A stretch of 30,063 nucleotides of DNA from CAVYXF01 sp963772335 (GTDB lineage: Bacteria; Pseudomonadota; Alphaproteobacteria; Rhizobiales; Rhodomicrobiaceae): assembly GCA_963772335.1 (NCBI GenBank), contig CAVYXF010000009.1:1-30063 (forward strand), read 5' to 3'. Of this stretch, positions 16,676 through 25,787 are shown one piece after another. The position numbers were made by a program, and so were the translations under genes. Positions within the stretch are counted from its first letter, which is position 1; the number at the start of each line of letters is the position of its first letter. Below the pieces are notes generated by a model. It was not told the DNA's origin. It ran no database searches and saw only the letters and a program-made list of their open reading frames with translations.

Positions 16676-18322
16676 ATGGACGCCATTAAGTCGCTCAGCC
16701 GCATGTTGTCCCAGGTAAACCACACGCCGATGCCGCCCCCGGTGGCGCACCTCTCGGCGTTCGCCGCAACGCACCAGCAGATCGAGGCGCGTCTCAGGCG
16801 CAGGTTCGGTGCGAGCGTCCGGCGTGAGCGCTCGGTGGATTTGATCGAGCGCATGCGGCGGGCCGTGCTGGCCTGCCGTGATGGCGCGGCGCTGAACACA
16901 CGCGAATTGCGGCTCGCCTGCGCTGGCTGCGCCATGACATTCGAGCCCGGCCAATATGTGCTGCTCGACGACCGGCCGGTGCTCTGGCGGCTCCTCTCGC
17001 AGGTGGAAGCTGAGGCCGGCCACACGCGCAGCTTCGCGCGCCTATATGGCCAGTTGCTGCGGGCCTATTTCGGCGACGCCGATCGCACCACAGGCGGCCG
17101 TGTCCGGCGCGAGCCGCTGCGTGTCTTCCTGGCCGGCTATCGGAGTGCAGCGCTCGCCACGGTATCCCGTCCGTCCTGGGCGCGAGCGGTGGCCGACCAT
17201 CCCGACCTCACCGAGCCCAAGCCGGAGGCCGCCTTCGTCGAGAGCCTGCTCGCGGGCGAGTTTTCCGATTTCGAGGCCGTCGCGGACAGCCTCGGTCTCA
17301 TGGGCGAAAACTGGCTGAGCCATGCGGTCGTTGTCGCCGCCGCCGAGGTGGCGACACAGGCCGGCGACCGAACCTTCAAGGCTCACCTCCCCGACATCCT
17401 GGACATCATCGCGTATAAGCGCTTCGCCGGTCTGCGCGACGAAATGCTGGCGCGGCTGATCGAGCGCTATGCCCGGTGCGAGACGCGCGAGGACCACCCC
17501 GCTCTACGCGACCGCGCGGTTGCCGTCTGGAAGAACCCCTGGCTGCCGCTGAACGCCGCCGCCTGGGGCCGCGTGTCCGAGCCCGCACGGCAGATGGTGA
17601 TCGGTTGGCTGAAGCTGAACTTCGTCTCGGAGTTCTTCAATCGCCTCGCCGAGGGCGGACAGGGCGATCCGGCCCGCTTTGAATTCTGGCGCCGCTATCT
17701 CGACCAGATCGAGGATATGCATTTCCTGCTCGGCCGGGGTATGAGCGACTTGAGCGATCCCGATATTCGCGCCTTGAGGGCGCGGCTGGACGGGCGGCTG
17801 CTGAGCCTGACAAGCACGGACGGCGCGCTGGATGCTTTCGTGATGACGACCAAGAATGCGGTCATTGTGGAATTCGGCCGCAACGGCAATGCTGGCTACG
17901 CCTACCGGAAAAACGCGGTACCGTTTACCCTGGAAGGCAAGGCGCGGATCGTCGCTGACGACCTGAGAGACCGCGAGAAAGCGGTCTGGCTGAAACACCA
18001 AGCCGGATGGCAAAGTCGCTTCGAGACGGAGTTGATGAGGCATTTCAGCCTTTCGCCAGACAGCGCCGCAAGACGGCCCCCTTTCGCCGAAACGCCGCCG
18101 CCCAACGCGCAAGCCAGGCGCGGCGCGTTCAGCGAGGCGGAATTCCGCGACCTCGTGCGACGCGAGAACCTAACGTCGCAGGATCATCGTCCCAAGGGCG
18201 GCAATCTCTGGGTTCTGGAGGAGCGGCCCAAGGCGAGCGTCCTCGACCAGCTCCGAGACTGGGGTTTCAAGCATAAGCCGGACCGCGGCTGGTACCTCAG
18301 CGAGGGGGGGAAACGCACGTGA
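16676..18322 (+). CDS. zorC: Zorya cytoplasmic protein ZorC (EH-signature domain)
   Basis: The 548-aa product matches type I ZorC, a cytoplasmic DNA-binding protein thought to work with ZorD after the ZorAB motor is triggered. The EH-signature pair is visible as E399 (AVIVEFGRNGNAGYAY) and H441 (WLKHQAGWQSRF), close to the E and H positions I recall as essential in the E. coli protein (about 400 and 443). An earlier conserved block is EFWRRYLDQIEDMHFLLG (336-353). The C-terminus (RDLVRRENLTSQD through GFKHKPDRGWYLS) looks like a small separate domain. ATG 16676 lies 10 bp after the zorB stop; the frame is open far upstream, but that part overlaps zorB and is Arg/Ser-rich. The numbering of the E/H pair supports this start. 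The stop overlaps the zorD GTG start by 4 bp (GTGA). Confidence 0.93.
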   Translation: MDAIKSLSRMLSQVNHTPMPPPVAHLSAFAATHQQIEARLRRRFGASVRRERSVDLIERMRRAVLACRDGAALNTRELRLACAGCAMTFEPGQYVLLDDRPVLWRLLSQVEAEAGHTRSFARLYGQLLRAYFGDADRTTGGRVRREPLRVFLAGYRSAALATVSRPSWARAVADHPDLTEPKPEAAFVESLLAGEFSDFEAVADSLGLMGENWLSHAVVVAAAEVATQAGDRTFKAHLPDILDIIAYKRFAGLRDEMLARLIERYARCETREDHPALRDRAVAVWKNPWLPLNAAAWGRVSEPARQMVIGWLKLNFVSEFFNRLAEGGQGDPARFEFWRRYLDQIEDMHFLLGRGMSDLSDPDIRALRARLDGRLLSLTSTDGALDAFVMTTKNAVIVEFGRNGNAGYAYRKNAVPFTLEGKARIVADDLRDREKAVWLKHQAGWQSRFETELMRHFSLSPDSAARRPPFAETPPPNAQARRGAFSEAEFRDLVRRENLTSQDHRPKGGNLWVLEERPKASVLDQLRDWGFKHKPDRGWYLSEGGKRT

Positions 18323-21300
18323 CCACAACCGACTGGATCAGCTTCACCGACGACGTGGTGATCAGCCAGGCGCGCCCCGACGACGCGGAGAACGCCTACC
18401 TCCTCTCGGCACTGGCCGATACCGGAAGCTTGCAGGAGCAACTGATCGACGACGGCTATGCGGCGACTACGGCCAGGGGCACGGAGATTCCCTGGGAAAG
18501 CGTGTTCGCGCTCCGGGAAGATCCGAACTATGCCACCAGCTTTCACCTGCTGCATCTGCCGCCCGAAACGCCGCTCACGTGGCGGCTCACCTCGCAGAAC
18601 AGCCTGACAGATCAGAAATTTGCCATTACACTTGCGGGCGGCATGGAGCACGGCAAGCCCGTGACCCTGCAAGGCCGCAAGGGCGCCGTGGTCCAGATCG
18701 GCGGCGCGCTGCGGCTGCTGAGCCGGCCATCGTGGCGTCTCGCGCATCTCGTCGGCCGGTTCAATGGCCGCGCGCCAGCCGACCGCAACGAGAATTTCCA
18801 TCGCCGGCAATGGGGCACCATCCGTCGGGCTGCGCTGGAGGCGAAGGCCGACCTCGGCGACTTCCTGCGCCGCACGGTGGTCCTCACGCCGGAAAAGCTG
18901 CGCCTGGAGATGCGGAAGGCGACCGCCGGCGGTCGCACCGTCACGGAGGTGATGCCCACATTCGAAGGCGCGCCCCCCGGCTGGCTCGATGCCTTAGACG
19001 GCGCACCTCAGGTGCGGGAGCGCTACGACGTTCGCGATGCCGATGGCATCGTCCAGGTGATGACGACGCCGCAGATCCGCTCGGTGCTCTCACAGATCAA
19101 GCGCTGGCCCGGCCGGCGCGTCGCCGGGGCGCGCGCCGAGGCCTTTCTGCGCAACCCCTTCGCCGCGCTCGGCCCCGATGCAACCGAAGTGCTCGACGAG
19201 AGCCAGGTCGCCGAGGCCAAGCAGTCGGCGGGCATCGCGTTCCAGCGCTTTCGCCCGCATATCGTCACCGACGCGGCCGGGTTTCCCAGCGAGATCGGCA
19301 TCGACATCGACTATGACGGTGCCTCCACCTACCGTCCCTTCGCCAACGACGCGGAACTGCAATCCTTCGTCGCCGGCCTGGAGCAGCGCCTCGGCGGGGG
19401 GTTGCAGCTTTATGGCTGGGAGGGCTATGAGTTCGAGCTCGATGGCGATGCGACCGGCCACCTGGCGCGCCTGAAAGCCGCGCTCGCGGAACGCTCCAAG
19501 CCACCTATTCTCATTCAGCGCGACGGGGTATACGACCTCAGCCGCTACTCCTCCCGGATCGCCGGCATCGGCGACGACCACCCCTATATTTCCACCTACA
19601 TCGTCAAGCGCCAGGACAAGGACGGCTGGTTCCCGGACAACCTGCTGGTGCTGGTCGAGCTGCCGGGACGTGACGCCCTGACACCGATGTCGGCCGAGGA
19701 GTTCACACGCTGGGAGGAGGACATCGCGAGCGCCGAAGCGGCGGGCGCGGAAACGATCGCCGTGCCGGGCACGCGTGACGAAATCCCGATCGCCCAAGCG
19801 CGCGCCGCCGCCGACGCCATCAAGGGGCCGCTTCACGCCGACGCCCCGCCCGTCGATGCCGAGCCCGCCGAACGCCCCGCCAAGCCCGATCAGGCTCAGC
19901 AGTCGGCCAAGGCTCCCACGCTCATCCTGCGCGGCAATATCGATGCCATCGAGCATCCCGAGGCGCCATCTCTCGGCGCCCTGACAGGCCCGGCCGAACT
20001 GGAGCGTCCTCGGCAGCTCAATCCCGAGGTCAAGCTGCGCGACCATCAGGTAGAAGGCATCGCCCGGATGCAGCGGCTCTTCCTGCATTCGCCCGAGGAC
20101 TGCCGGGGCGTGCTGCTTGCCGACGACATGGGGCTCGGCAAGACCATCCAGCTCCTGGCGTTCATCGCCTGGGCCTTCGAGCGCTTCCCCGACCTGCCAC
20201 CCGCGCTTGTCGTCGCGCCCGTCTCGCTTCTGGAAAACTGGCGCCGAGAGATCGGCCAGTTCTTCCGGCCTGGCAGCCTGCCGGTGTTGACCGCCTATGG
20301 CGAGGGCCTCAGGCCCATGCGCATCCCGCGTGAGCAGATCGACGACGCGCTGCGCGGCGAGGGGCTGGTGCGCTTCCTCAAGCCGGGCTGGCGCGGACAG
20401 GCGCGGATCGTGCTCACCACCTACGAAACGCTGCGCGACCTGGAGTTCTCCTTCGCGCAAGAGAGCTGGTCGATCATCGTTTGCGACGAGGCGCAGAAGA
20501 TCAAAAATCCCAACGCCATGGTCACGCGTGCGGCGCAGAAGCAGAATGTGCGCTTCCGTGTCGCCTGCACCGGCACCCCCGTCGAGAATTCATTGGCCGA
20601 TCTGTGGTGCCTGTACGATTTCGTGCAGCCGGGGTTCCTCGGCGCGCTGAACGTGTTCGGCAAGATGTACGGCCGCCCCGTCGAGGAATTGCACGAGGAG
20701 GGTGCCGAGCGGCTCGCCGAGTTGCGGGAAAAGATCGCCCCGCTGCTCATCCGGCGCACGAAGGCCGATGTCGCCAAGGACCTGCCGCCCAAGATCGAGA
20801 TCGAAGGCTGCCGCGTACCGATGTCGACGGAACAGCGCCAGCATTATACTGGCGCCTTCCAACTCGCCTTGCGCCCAAGCGCCGATGAGGGCGCGGCCCG
20901 GAAAGGCGCCCACCTCGGCATCCTACAGCGCCTGCGGCTGATCTGCGCCGACCCGCGGCCCTATGGCGTGGAAAGCTTCGTGCCCGAGCCGCTCACGGAC
21001 TATCGGCGCAAGGCCCCCAAGATGGATTGGCTGCTGAACACGCTGGACGACATCCGTCAGGCGCGGGAAAAGGCGCTCATCTTCGCCGAGCACCGCGACG
21101 TGCAGCGCATGCTGCGCCACTACATCGAGAGCCATACCGGCTATCGCTGCGATATCGTGAATGGCGACACCGCCGTCTCCAGCAAGGCGGAAATGAGCCG
21201 GCAGAAGAAGATCGACATCTTCCAGGCGACCGATGGCTTTGCAGCCATCATTTTGTCGCCGCTGGCGGTCGGTTTCGGCGTGAACATCCAGGCGGCCAAT

Positions 21301-21990
21301 CACGTCATCCACTTCCTACGCCACTGGAATCCCGCCAAGGAGGATCAGGCCACCGACCGGGCCTATCGCATCGGCGCGACCAAGCCGGTCTATGTCTATT
21401 GCCCGCTGACCGTCGCCGACAACTTCAAGACCTTCGACGTCAAACTCGACGAGTTGTTGCGCCGCAAGCGGGCGTTGGCGCGGGACACGCTCGCCGGCAC
21501 CGGACCGCTGTCATCTGCGGATTTCGACCTGCGCGAGCTCATACCCCCCGAGGCGCCCACTTTGCGCGACGAGCCGATCACACCGGATCGCCTGGGGTCG
21601 ATGGACTGGGTATTTTTCGAGCATTTCGTCGCCGCCCTCTGGCGCGCACAAGGCTACACGCGGGTTATCACGACACCCGGCTCCGGGGATGGCGGGGTCG
21701 ATGTCGTGGCCATCCGCGGCACGGAGGGCGCGCTCATTCAATGCAAGTCATCAAGCGTCGAGGGCTATCGCATAGATGGCAATGCCGTGCGGCAGGTCGT
21801 GACCGGCGCGGCAAGTTACCAAGCCAGCTATCCCGGCATTCGCTTCGAGCAAATCTGCGTAACCAATCAGGCCTTCATGCCGGAAGCGCACCGCCTCGCC
21901 CGTGAGAACGGCGTCACTCTCCTGGAGCGCGACGCGCTCGCCGATCTGCTGCGTCGGCATCAGGTCAAGAGAATGGATGTGCAGCGGTAG
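18319..21990 (+). CDS. zorD: Zorya effector ZorD: SNF2-type helicase/translocase with C-terminal Mrr-like nuclease domain
   Basis: The 1223-aa product is the DNA-destroying effector of type I Zorya. Residues 1 to about 570 form an unassigned N-terminal half. The SNF2 core has Walker A near 600-608 (DDMGLGKTIQ), the DEAQ box at 723-726 (VCDEAQKIKN; the E. coli equivalents are reported near 730), motif III (TGTPVENSLADLW), and the C-terminal helicase lobe with NPAKEDQATDRAYRIG near 1005-1020. Residues about 1090-1223 are an Mrr-type PD-(D/E)XK domain: FFEHFVAALWRAQGY, then GDGGVDVVAIRG (acidic residues near 1124-1128) and QCKSS near 1140. The GTG start overlaps the zorC stop by 4 bp and follows a G-rich ribosome binding site. 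All catalytic motifs are intact. It is somewhat longer than my recollection of E. coli ZorD (about 1080 aa). Confidence 0.95.
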   Translation: MTTTDWISFTDDVVISQARPDDAENAYLLSALADTGSLQEQLIDDGYAATTARGTEIPWESVFALREDPNYATSFHLLHLPPETPLTWRLTSQNSLTDQKFAITLAGGMEHGKPVTLQGRKGAVVQIGGALRLLSRPSWRLAHLVGRFNGRAPADRNENFHRRQWGTIRRAALEAKADLGDFLRRTVVLTPEKLRLEMRKATAGGRTVTEVMPTFEGAPPGWLDALDGAPQVRERYDVRDADGIVQVMTTPQIRSVLSQIKRWPGRRVAGARAEAFLRNPFAALGPDATEVLDESQVAEAKQSAGIAFQRFRPHIVTDAAGFPSEIGIDIDYDGASTYRPFANDAELQSFVAGLEQRLGGGLQLYGWEGYEFELDGDATGHLARLKAALAERSKPPILIQRDGVYDLSRYSSRIAGIGDDHPYISTYIVKRQDKDGWFPDNLLVLVELPGRDALTPMSAEEFTRWEEDIASAEAAGAETIAVPGTRDEIPIAQARAAADAIKGPLHADAPPVDAEPAERPAKPDQAQQSAKAPTLILRGNIDAIEHPEAPSLGALTGPAELERPRQLNPEVKLRDHQVEGIARMQRLFLHSPEDCRGVLLADDMGLGKTIQLLAFIAWAFERFPDLPPALVVAPVSLLENWRREIGQFFRPGSLPVLTAYGEGLRPMRIPREQIDDALRGEGLVRFLKPGWRGQARIVLTTYETLRDLEFSFAQESWSIIVCDEAQKIKNPNAMVTRAAQKQNVRFRVACTGTPVENSLADLWCLYDFVQPGFLGALNVFGKMYGRPVEELHEEGAERLAELREKIAPLLIRRTKADVAKDLPPKIEIEGCRVPMSTEQRQHYTGAFQLALRPSADEGAARKGAHLGILQRLRLICADPRPYGVESFVPEPLTDYRRKAPKMDWLLNTLDDIRQAREKALIFAEHRDVQRMLRHYIESHTGYRCDIVNGDTAVSSKAEMSRQKKIDIFQATDGFAAIILSPLAVGFGVNIQAANHVIHFLRHWNPAKEDQATDRAYRIGATKPVYVYCPLTVADNFKTFDVKLDELLRRKRALARDTLAGTGPLSSADFDLRELIPPEAPTLRDEPITPDRLGSMDWVFFEHFVAALWRAQGYTRVITTPGSGDGGVDVVAIRGTEGALIQCKSSSVEGYRIDGNAVRQVVTGAASYQASYPGIRFEQICVTNQAFMPEAHRLARENGVTLLERDALADLLRRHQVKRMDVQR

Positions 21991-22273
21991 TGCTTTGCGT
22001 TGCAGTCGGAGTGCAGCCGCACAGATCAACTGCGTGAGTTTATCAGATCTCGGCGGTTCCAGGGAGATAAGCCGACTTTCCCACGCACCGCGACTGCTTG
22101 CAGGAACGCTCGCCGTACTCGCGTACACGGGATTCCGGAATCGCCTCGGAGCCGACGTTGGTGCTTAGCCCATTGATGGAAAGCGCTCAGGGTAACGTGG
22201 GTTCGCCACCGCGTTCGTTTGGTCCGCGGGGTTACCAGCGCCAGTTCCGGGCTGATGCATTGATTTGCACCCG

Positions 22274-23545
22274 TCAGGCAGGCTCGGATGCATCCGGGCG
22301 GGGTTGATTGATCTGCTCGCGCGCATAGCCTGCAAGCGATGCGTAGCCATGCACGATCGCCTTGCGCTCCTCGTCGCTCGCCACTTTCTCAATATCACCG
22401 AAGCCATCCGGCGCGCGGCTTTCCACCATGTCGATGACGCCTTCCGGTCCGCCCTTGCGATTGGACAGCACGATCTCGTCCGTCAGCGGCCGGCGCTCGG
22501 CGTCATAGGCTGCCAGCGCCTCAGCTGCTGGTGCTCCCGATGCAAGATGCCGAGCCAGCGAAGCTGCATCGAGGATCGCCTGGCCCGCTCCGTTGGAGCC
22601 GACGGGATACATCGGATGGGCGGCGTCCCCCAGCAGCGTCACGCGCCCGAATGACCAGCGCGGCAGGGGATCTCGGTCGCAATTGGGGTATTCGAAGCAG
22701 GTCCCAGTCGCCTCGATCAGCGCCACCGGGTCGACGAAGCTCAGACGAAACTTGTCGCGCACGAAGGGCAGCACATCATCGGGCAGGCCGGAGCGGTTCC
22801 AGTCCTCCCGCCTCAGCGGTGGCTGGCCCGCTTCGCCGATGCGCGCCATGACAGCCCAATTGGTCAATCGCAACTCCGGCCTGGTATCGTCGCGGTGAAC
22901 GGGGGAGAAGACGAGCTTTGCAGCGCTGCCGCCTGCGATGACCATGGTGCGGCCGCCGCGATAGACCGGCCAGTCGGTTGCTCCGCGCCACAGCATATGG
23001 CCGCTCCAGATTGGCGGCCCCTCCGCAGGGTGCAGGATGGAGCGGACCGCCGAGTGAATGCCGTCGGCACCGACCAGCACATCACCCACCACTTCCGTGC
23101 TTTTGCCGGTCATGCCGCACGCGAACCGCGCCACGACGCGACCGCCGCGCTCGGCGAAGTCGACCAGCCGATGGTCGGTATGGATATGCGCTCCGCCGAG
23201 CCGTTGGCCGGCTGCCCGGTGAAGCACCCCGAGCAGCTTGCCCCTATGCATGCCGAACTGCGGCACGTCGTAGCCGGCGTCTCTCCCGCGCGGCTCCCGC
23301 CATACGATCTGGCCGAAGCGATTGGCGTAAACCAATTCGCGTGTGCGGATACCGATCCTGTCGAGCGCCGGAAGCAGACCAAGCGCTGCAAGTTCCTTCA
23401 CACCGTGCGGCAGCACGGTGAAACCGACGCCGAGCTCACGAATTTCCGGGGACTGCTCGAACACGTCAGCCTCGATGCCGACGTCATGCAACGCTAGCGC
23501 TGTCGTCAGGCCGCCGATCCCCGCACCTGCAATGAGAACTTTCAT
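22274..23545 (-). CDS. FAD-dependent aromatic monooxygenase, PhzS-like
   Basis: The 423-aa product is a group A flavin monooxygenase that should use NAD(P)H and O2 to hydroxylate an aromatic ring. Motifs: dinucleotide-binding GAGIGGLTTALALH (G7, G9, G12), the FAD/NAD(P)H-contact motif VGADGIHSAVRS, and the second FAD motif LLGDAAHPMYPVGSNGAGQA (D307). This last block, with SEPRG-like WREPRGRDAGYDVPQF earlier, is closer to PhzS (which hydroxylates and decarboxylates methyl-phenazine carboxylate) than to simple salicylate hydroxylases, as far as I can judge by memory. ATG 23545 is chosen because GGAG lies eight bases upstream and the protein then begins directly with MKVLIAGAG. It is the last gene of the cytochrome-methyltransferase-monooxygenase run. 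The actual substrate is unknown. Confidence 0.88.
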   Translation of the reverse strand: MKVLIAGAGIGGLTTALALHDVGIEADVFEQSPEIRELGVGFTVLPHGVKELAALGLLPALDRIGIRTRELVYANRFGQIVWREPRGRDAGYDVPQFGMHRGKLLGVLHRAAGQRLGGAHIHTDHRLVDFAERGGRVVARFACGMTGKSTEVVGDVLVGADGIHSAVRSILHPAEGPPIWSGHMLWRGATDWPVYRGGRTMVIAGGSAAKLVFSPVHRDDTRPELRLTNWAVMARIGEAGQPPLRREDWNRSGLPDDVLPFVRDKFRLSFVDPVALIEATGTCFEYPNCDRDPLPRWSFGRVTLLGDAAHPMYPVGSNGAGQAILDAASLARHLASGAPAAEALAAYDAERRPLTDEIVLSNRKGGPEGVIDMVESRAPDGFGDIEKVASDEERKAIVHGYASLAGYAREQINQPRPDASEPA

Positions 23546-23563
23546 GGCCGCCACTCCATCGGG

Positions 23564-23953
23564 TTACCGGTGGCGGCGATGATGTTCTTCCTTCGCCCGT
23601 TGGGCGGCCGCCCTCTCGGCGTTTCTAAAGGTTCCAATAAGCAAGCGACGCCGCTCATGCTCCTCCCGCGCGCGCTGGGCTACAGCTCTCTCTGCAGACC
23701 GCGTGATTTCTCTCCGCCGTTCAGCATTCTTGCGGGCCTTCTGCACCGCGCTTCCTGCCCGCCCTTGCGCACCGGCCGTGGTGCAGGCGCCGGTTATGGC
23801 GAGCGATGAACAGATGAGGGCGGCGCTAAGGAGCATGGCGACCGGTCCGGCGCGCCTGCGACGTGCCGGCCGAGCAAATTTGGCATTTTGCGTTGGCGTT
23901 TCGGTCTGCGATGCCGACGTTGCCAGCCGGCGTTTGATGCCGATCGTCATCAT
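23564..23953 (-). CDS. small basic exported or membrane-anchored protein with an internal repeat
   Basis: The 129-aa product is unknown. A run of four Arg (about 33-36) precedes a hydrophobic segment (AMLLSAALICSSLAITGA) ending in a Cys, like a signal peptide with a poor lipobox. If translation began at the internal Met near residue 40 it would be a classical short signal. The mature part is very basic and contains an imperfect duplication: AERAVAQRAREEHERRR (about 87-103) and AERAAAQRAKEEHHRRH (about 112-128), probably a long charged helix. AAGGAG lies eight bases before ATG 23953. The gene ends 18 bp before the monooxygenase start, in the same operon. Function unknown. Confidence 0.65.
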   Translation of the reverse strand: MMTIGIKRRLATSASQTETPTQNAKFARPARRRRAGPVAMLLSAALICSSLAITGACTTAGAQGRAGSAVQKARKNAERRREITRSAERAVAQRAREEHERRRLLIGTFRNAERAAAQRAKEEHHRRHR

Positions 23954-24013
23954 GATCACGTCTCCTTTGCATAGTCGGATTGTATCGGTGCAAGGCCCCT
24001 AACCCTTTGCGCC

Positions 24014-24532
24014 TTAGGGCGAACTATCGGGGATGGGTTCGCTGGCCGGCGTTCCCATCGCTGGCGCGTGGCGAGGCGCTAAGATCAGATAGGCCGCGCA
24101 GATGAGAGCGACGAGATTTGCTCCGTAGTAGCTGGTGGCGGGTGCCAGGTTGAGCACGCCGAGCATGCTCGCCGTCCCGATGGAGCCATTCAGGGTGAAC
24201 ACCGTGCCCGTGCCGCTCCGCACCATCACAAGCACGAGGCTGACCCCATCCCCCATGGCGTAGGCGAATACGCCCGGCAGGATGAACACGGGGACAAGGC
24301 AAAGCTGGTGAACGAGACTGGCGAACACCCCGCCGGAGCGGCCCATCCAGATCAGGATGGAGCCGATCAGACCCAGGAGGTAGATCAGCGCAAACGCGCC
24401 AAAAACCAGCTTCTCCGACGGGGCGAACTGGCCGAGCTGCCCCTGCCTTAGCAGCTCGGCGAGCCTGGTGAAGAGCAGCACCGCGCCAACCACCTGCAGT
24501 ATCGCAATAATCAGGAGAAAGTACCGGCGCAC
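24014..24532 (-). CDS. four-helix integral membrane protein of unknown function
   Basis: The 172-aa product has about four membrane segments: residues 5-22 (FLLIIAILQVVGAVLLF), about 46-62 (FGAFALIYLLGLIGSIL), about 77-92 (LCLVPVFILPGVFAYAM), and a last pair around ATSYYGANLVALICAAYLIL. The start is GTG 24532, supported by AGGAGG five bases upstream; an ATG two bases earlier is out of frame. It lies 60 bp upstream of the small basic protein gene and 127 bp downstream of the methyltransferase gene on the same strand. No family is recognised. Confidence 0.75.
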   Translation of the reverse strand: MRRYFLLIIAILQVVGAVLLFTRLAELLRQGQLGQFAPSEKLVFGAFALIYLLGLIGSILIWMGRSGGVFASLVHQLCLVPVFILPGVFAYAMGDGVSLVLVMVRSGTGTVFTLNGSIGTASMLGVLNLAPATSYYGANLVALICAAYLILAPRHAPAMGTPASEPIPDSSP

Positions 24533-24659
24533 ATCGGCCTCCTATCTCGGGATTTGGGCAAAGGGAGGCCCTTGCGCGCAGAGCGTATTGCTCTGCCCGT
24601 CATCGTCAATGTTTCGACCTCCTGAACGGCAGGGCGCCTATTCCACGCCGCTCGAGCCC

Positions 24660-25742
24660 TTACGGTTTGCGGCCGATCACGGCGCCATTTGCGGCGGGTG
24701 CCTCGAACCGCACGGTCTCGACGTGCCGGAATCCGGCCTCCTCGAGCCATGCCGAATACTCGGCCGGCGTGTAGTTTCGCCCTTCTGTCTCGATCAGCAT
24801 GTTGAGGCTCATCAGCGCGGCCGGCGCTGGTCCGGTCTTTTCGTCATTGACGAGAAGCTCGCTGATGACGACGGCGCCGCCGCTCGGCAAAGCCTCGAAG
24901 GAGCGGCGCAGCAGCGCGCGGTTCTTCGCCTCGTCCCAATCGTGCAGGATCATCGACAGGAGATGCACGTCATGATCCTTCGGGAGCCGCTGGAAGAAAT
25001 TACCGCCGGCGGTGTCGATCCGGTCGGTCAAGCCGGCCTCGGCAACCTTTTTCGCGGCGATCATAGCCACATGCGGCAAGTCGAACACGGTCGCACGCAG
25101 CGCCCCATACTGTTTGCAAAGCTCGATGTCATACGCGCCCGATCCACCGCCGATGTCCAGGAGGCGGTGGAATTGCCCGAAATTCACCGCTTCGCCGAGC
25201 TTGCGCGCGGTCATTGTGGAAAGCGAATGCATCGCCTCCCAGAAGGTCGCCAGCATCATCGGATCCTCGCCATCGAACATTGAGGATCGCACGGCCGGGT
25301 CCCATGTGGTTGGCCGGTTCGTGCGCAGCGCCTCGATCAGTTTGCCCCAGCCCGGATAGAGCCGCTTGTCGGCCATCTGCACGAAGCCACCGAAGTAATA
25401 CGGTTTCCCGCGCACGAGATAGGCTTCGCTGAGCGGCGTATTGCGATAACGGCCGTCCGCTTTCTCAAGGAGGCCGAGCGCAGCGCAGCCCGTCAACAGC
25501 ATCTCGGCCGGACGTGGATGAAGGCCGAGCGAATCCGCCAGCTCCGCAACCGTGGTGCCGGGGCCGCCGGCAAGGCGGCTGAAGAGGTCCAGCTCGTGCG
25601 CGGCGGCCAGGGTCTTGAAGGCCCAGAAACCGGTCGAAAGCGCCATGAGCGGGACCGCGGAAGGAACCCCCTGCGCGGGGGCGTTCGGCAGAATGTTCGG
25701 ATGCGTGACCGGAGGCGATGTCCGTGCATGCTGACTGGTCAT
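24660..25742 (-). CDS. SAM-dependent O-methyltransferase, COMT/PhzM-like
   Basis: The 360-aa product belongs to the caffeate/acetylserotonin-type methyltransferases, which methylate hydroxyl (or in PhzM ring nitrogen) groups of aromatic substrates. The N-terminal dimerisation winged helix spans about 38-110 (FWAFKTLAAAHELDLFSRL, TVAELADSLGL). The SAM site starts with D196 and the glycine loop 198-202 (LLDIGGGSGAYDIEL), followed by the acidic ribose contact (ATVFDLPHV). The catalytic-base histidine is H267 in ILHDWDEAKNRALL, the hallmark of the family. ATG 25742 has GAGG six bases upstream; a GTG two codons earlier overlaps that site. Its operon partner is a PhzS-like monooxygenase, so a joint role in tailoring an aromatic compound is likely. 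Substrate not known. Confidence 0.88.
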   Translation of the reverse strand: MTSQHARTSPPVTHPNILPNAPAQGVPSAVPLMALSTGFWAFKTLAAAHELDLFSRLAGGPGTTVAELADSLGLHPRPAEMLLTGCAALGLLEKADGRYRNTPLSEAYLVRGKPYYFGGFVQMADKRLYPGWGKLIEALRTNRPTTWDPAVRSSMFDGEDPMMLATFWEAMHSLSTMTARKLGEAVNFGQFHRLLDIGGGSGAYDIELCKQYGALRATVFDLPHVAMIAAKKVAEAGLTDRIDTAGGNFFQRLPKDHDVHLLSMILHDWDEAKNRALLRRSFEALPSGGAVVISELLVNDEKTGPAPAALMSLNMLIETEGRNYTPAEYSAWLEEAGFRHVETVRFEAPAANGAVIGRKP

Positions 25743-25787
25743 GATCACCTCTCTTTCAGATCGGCGGCGACATCGTCGCGAAATGCG

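Noticed and set aside
19090..20460. Open frame of 456 codons opposite zorD
   Set aside because: Composition of a GC-rich shadow; it lies across the zorD N-terminal region and SNF2 motifs and has no recognisable domain.
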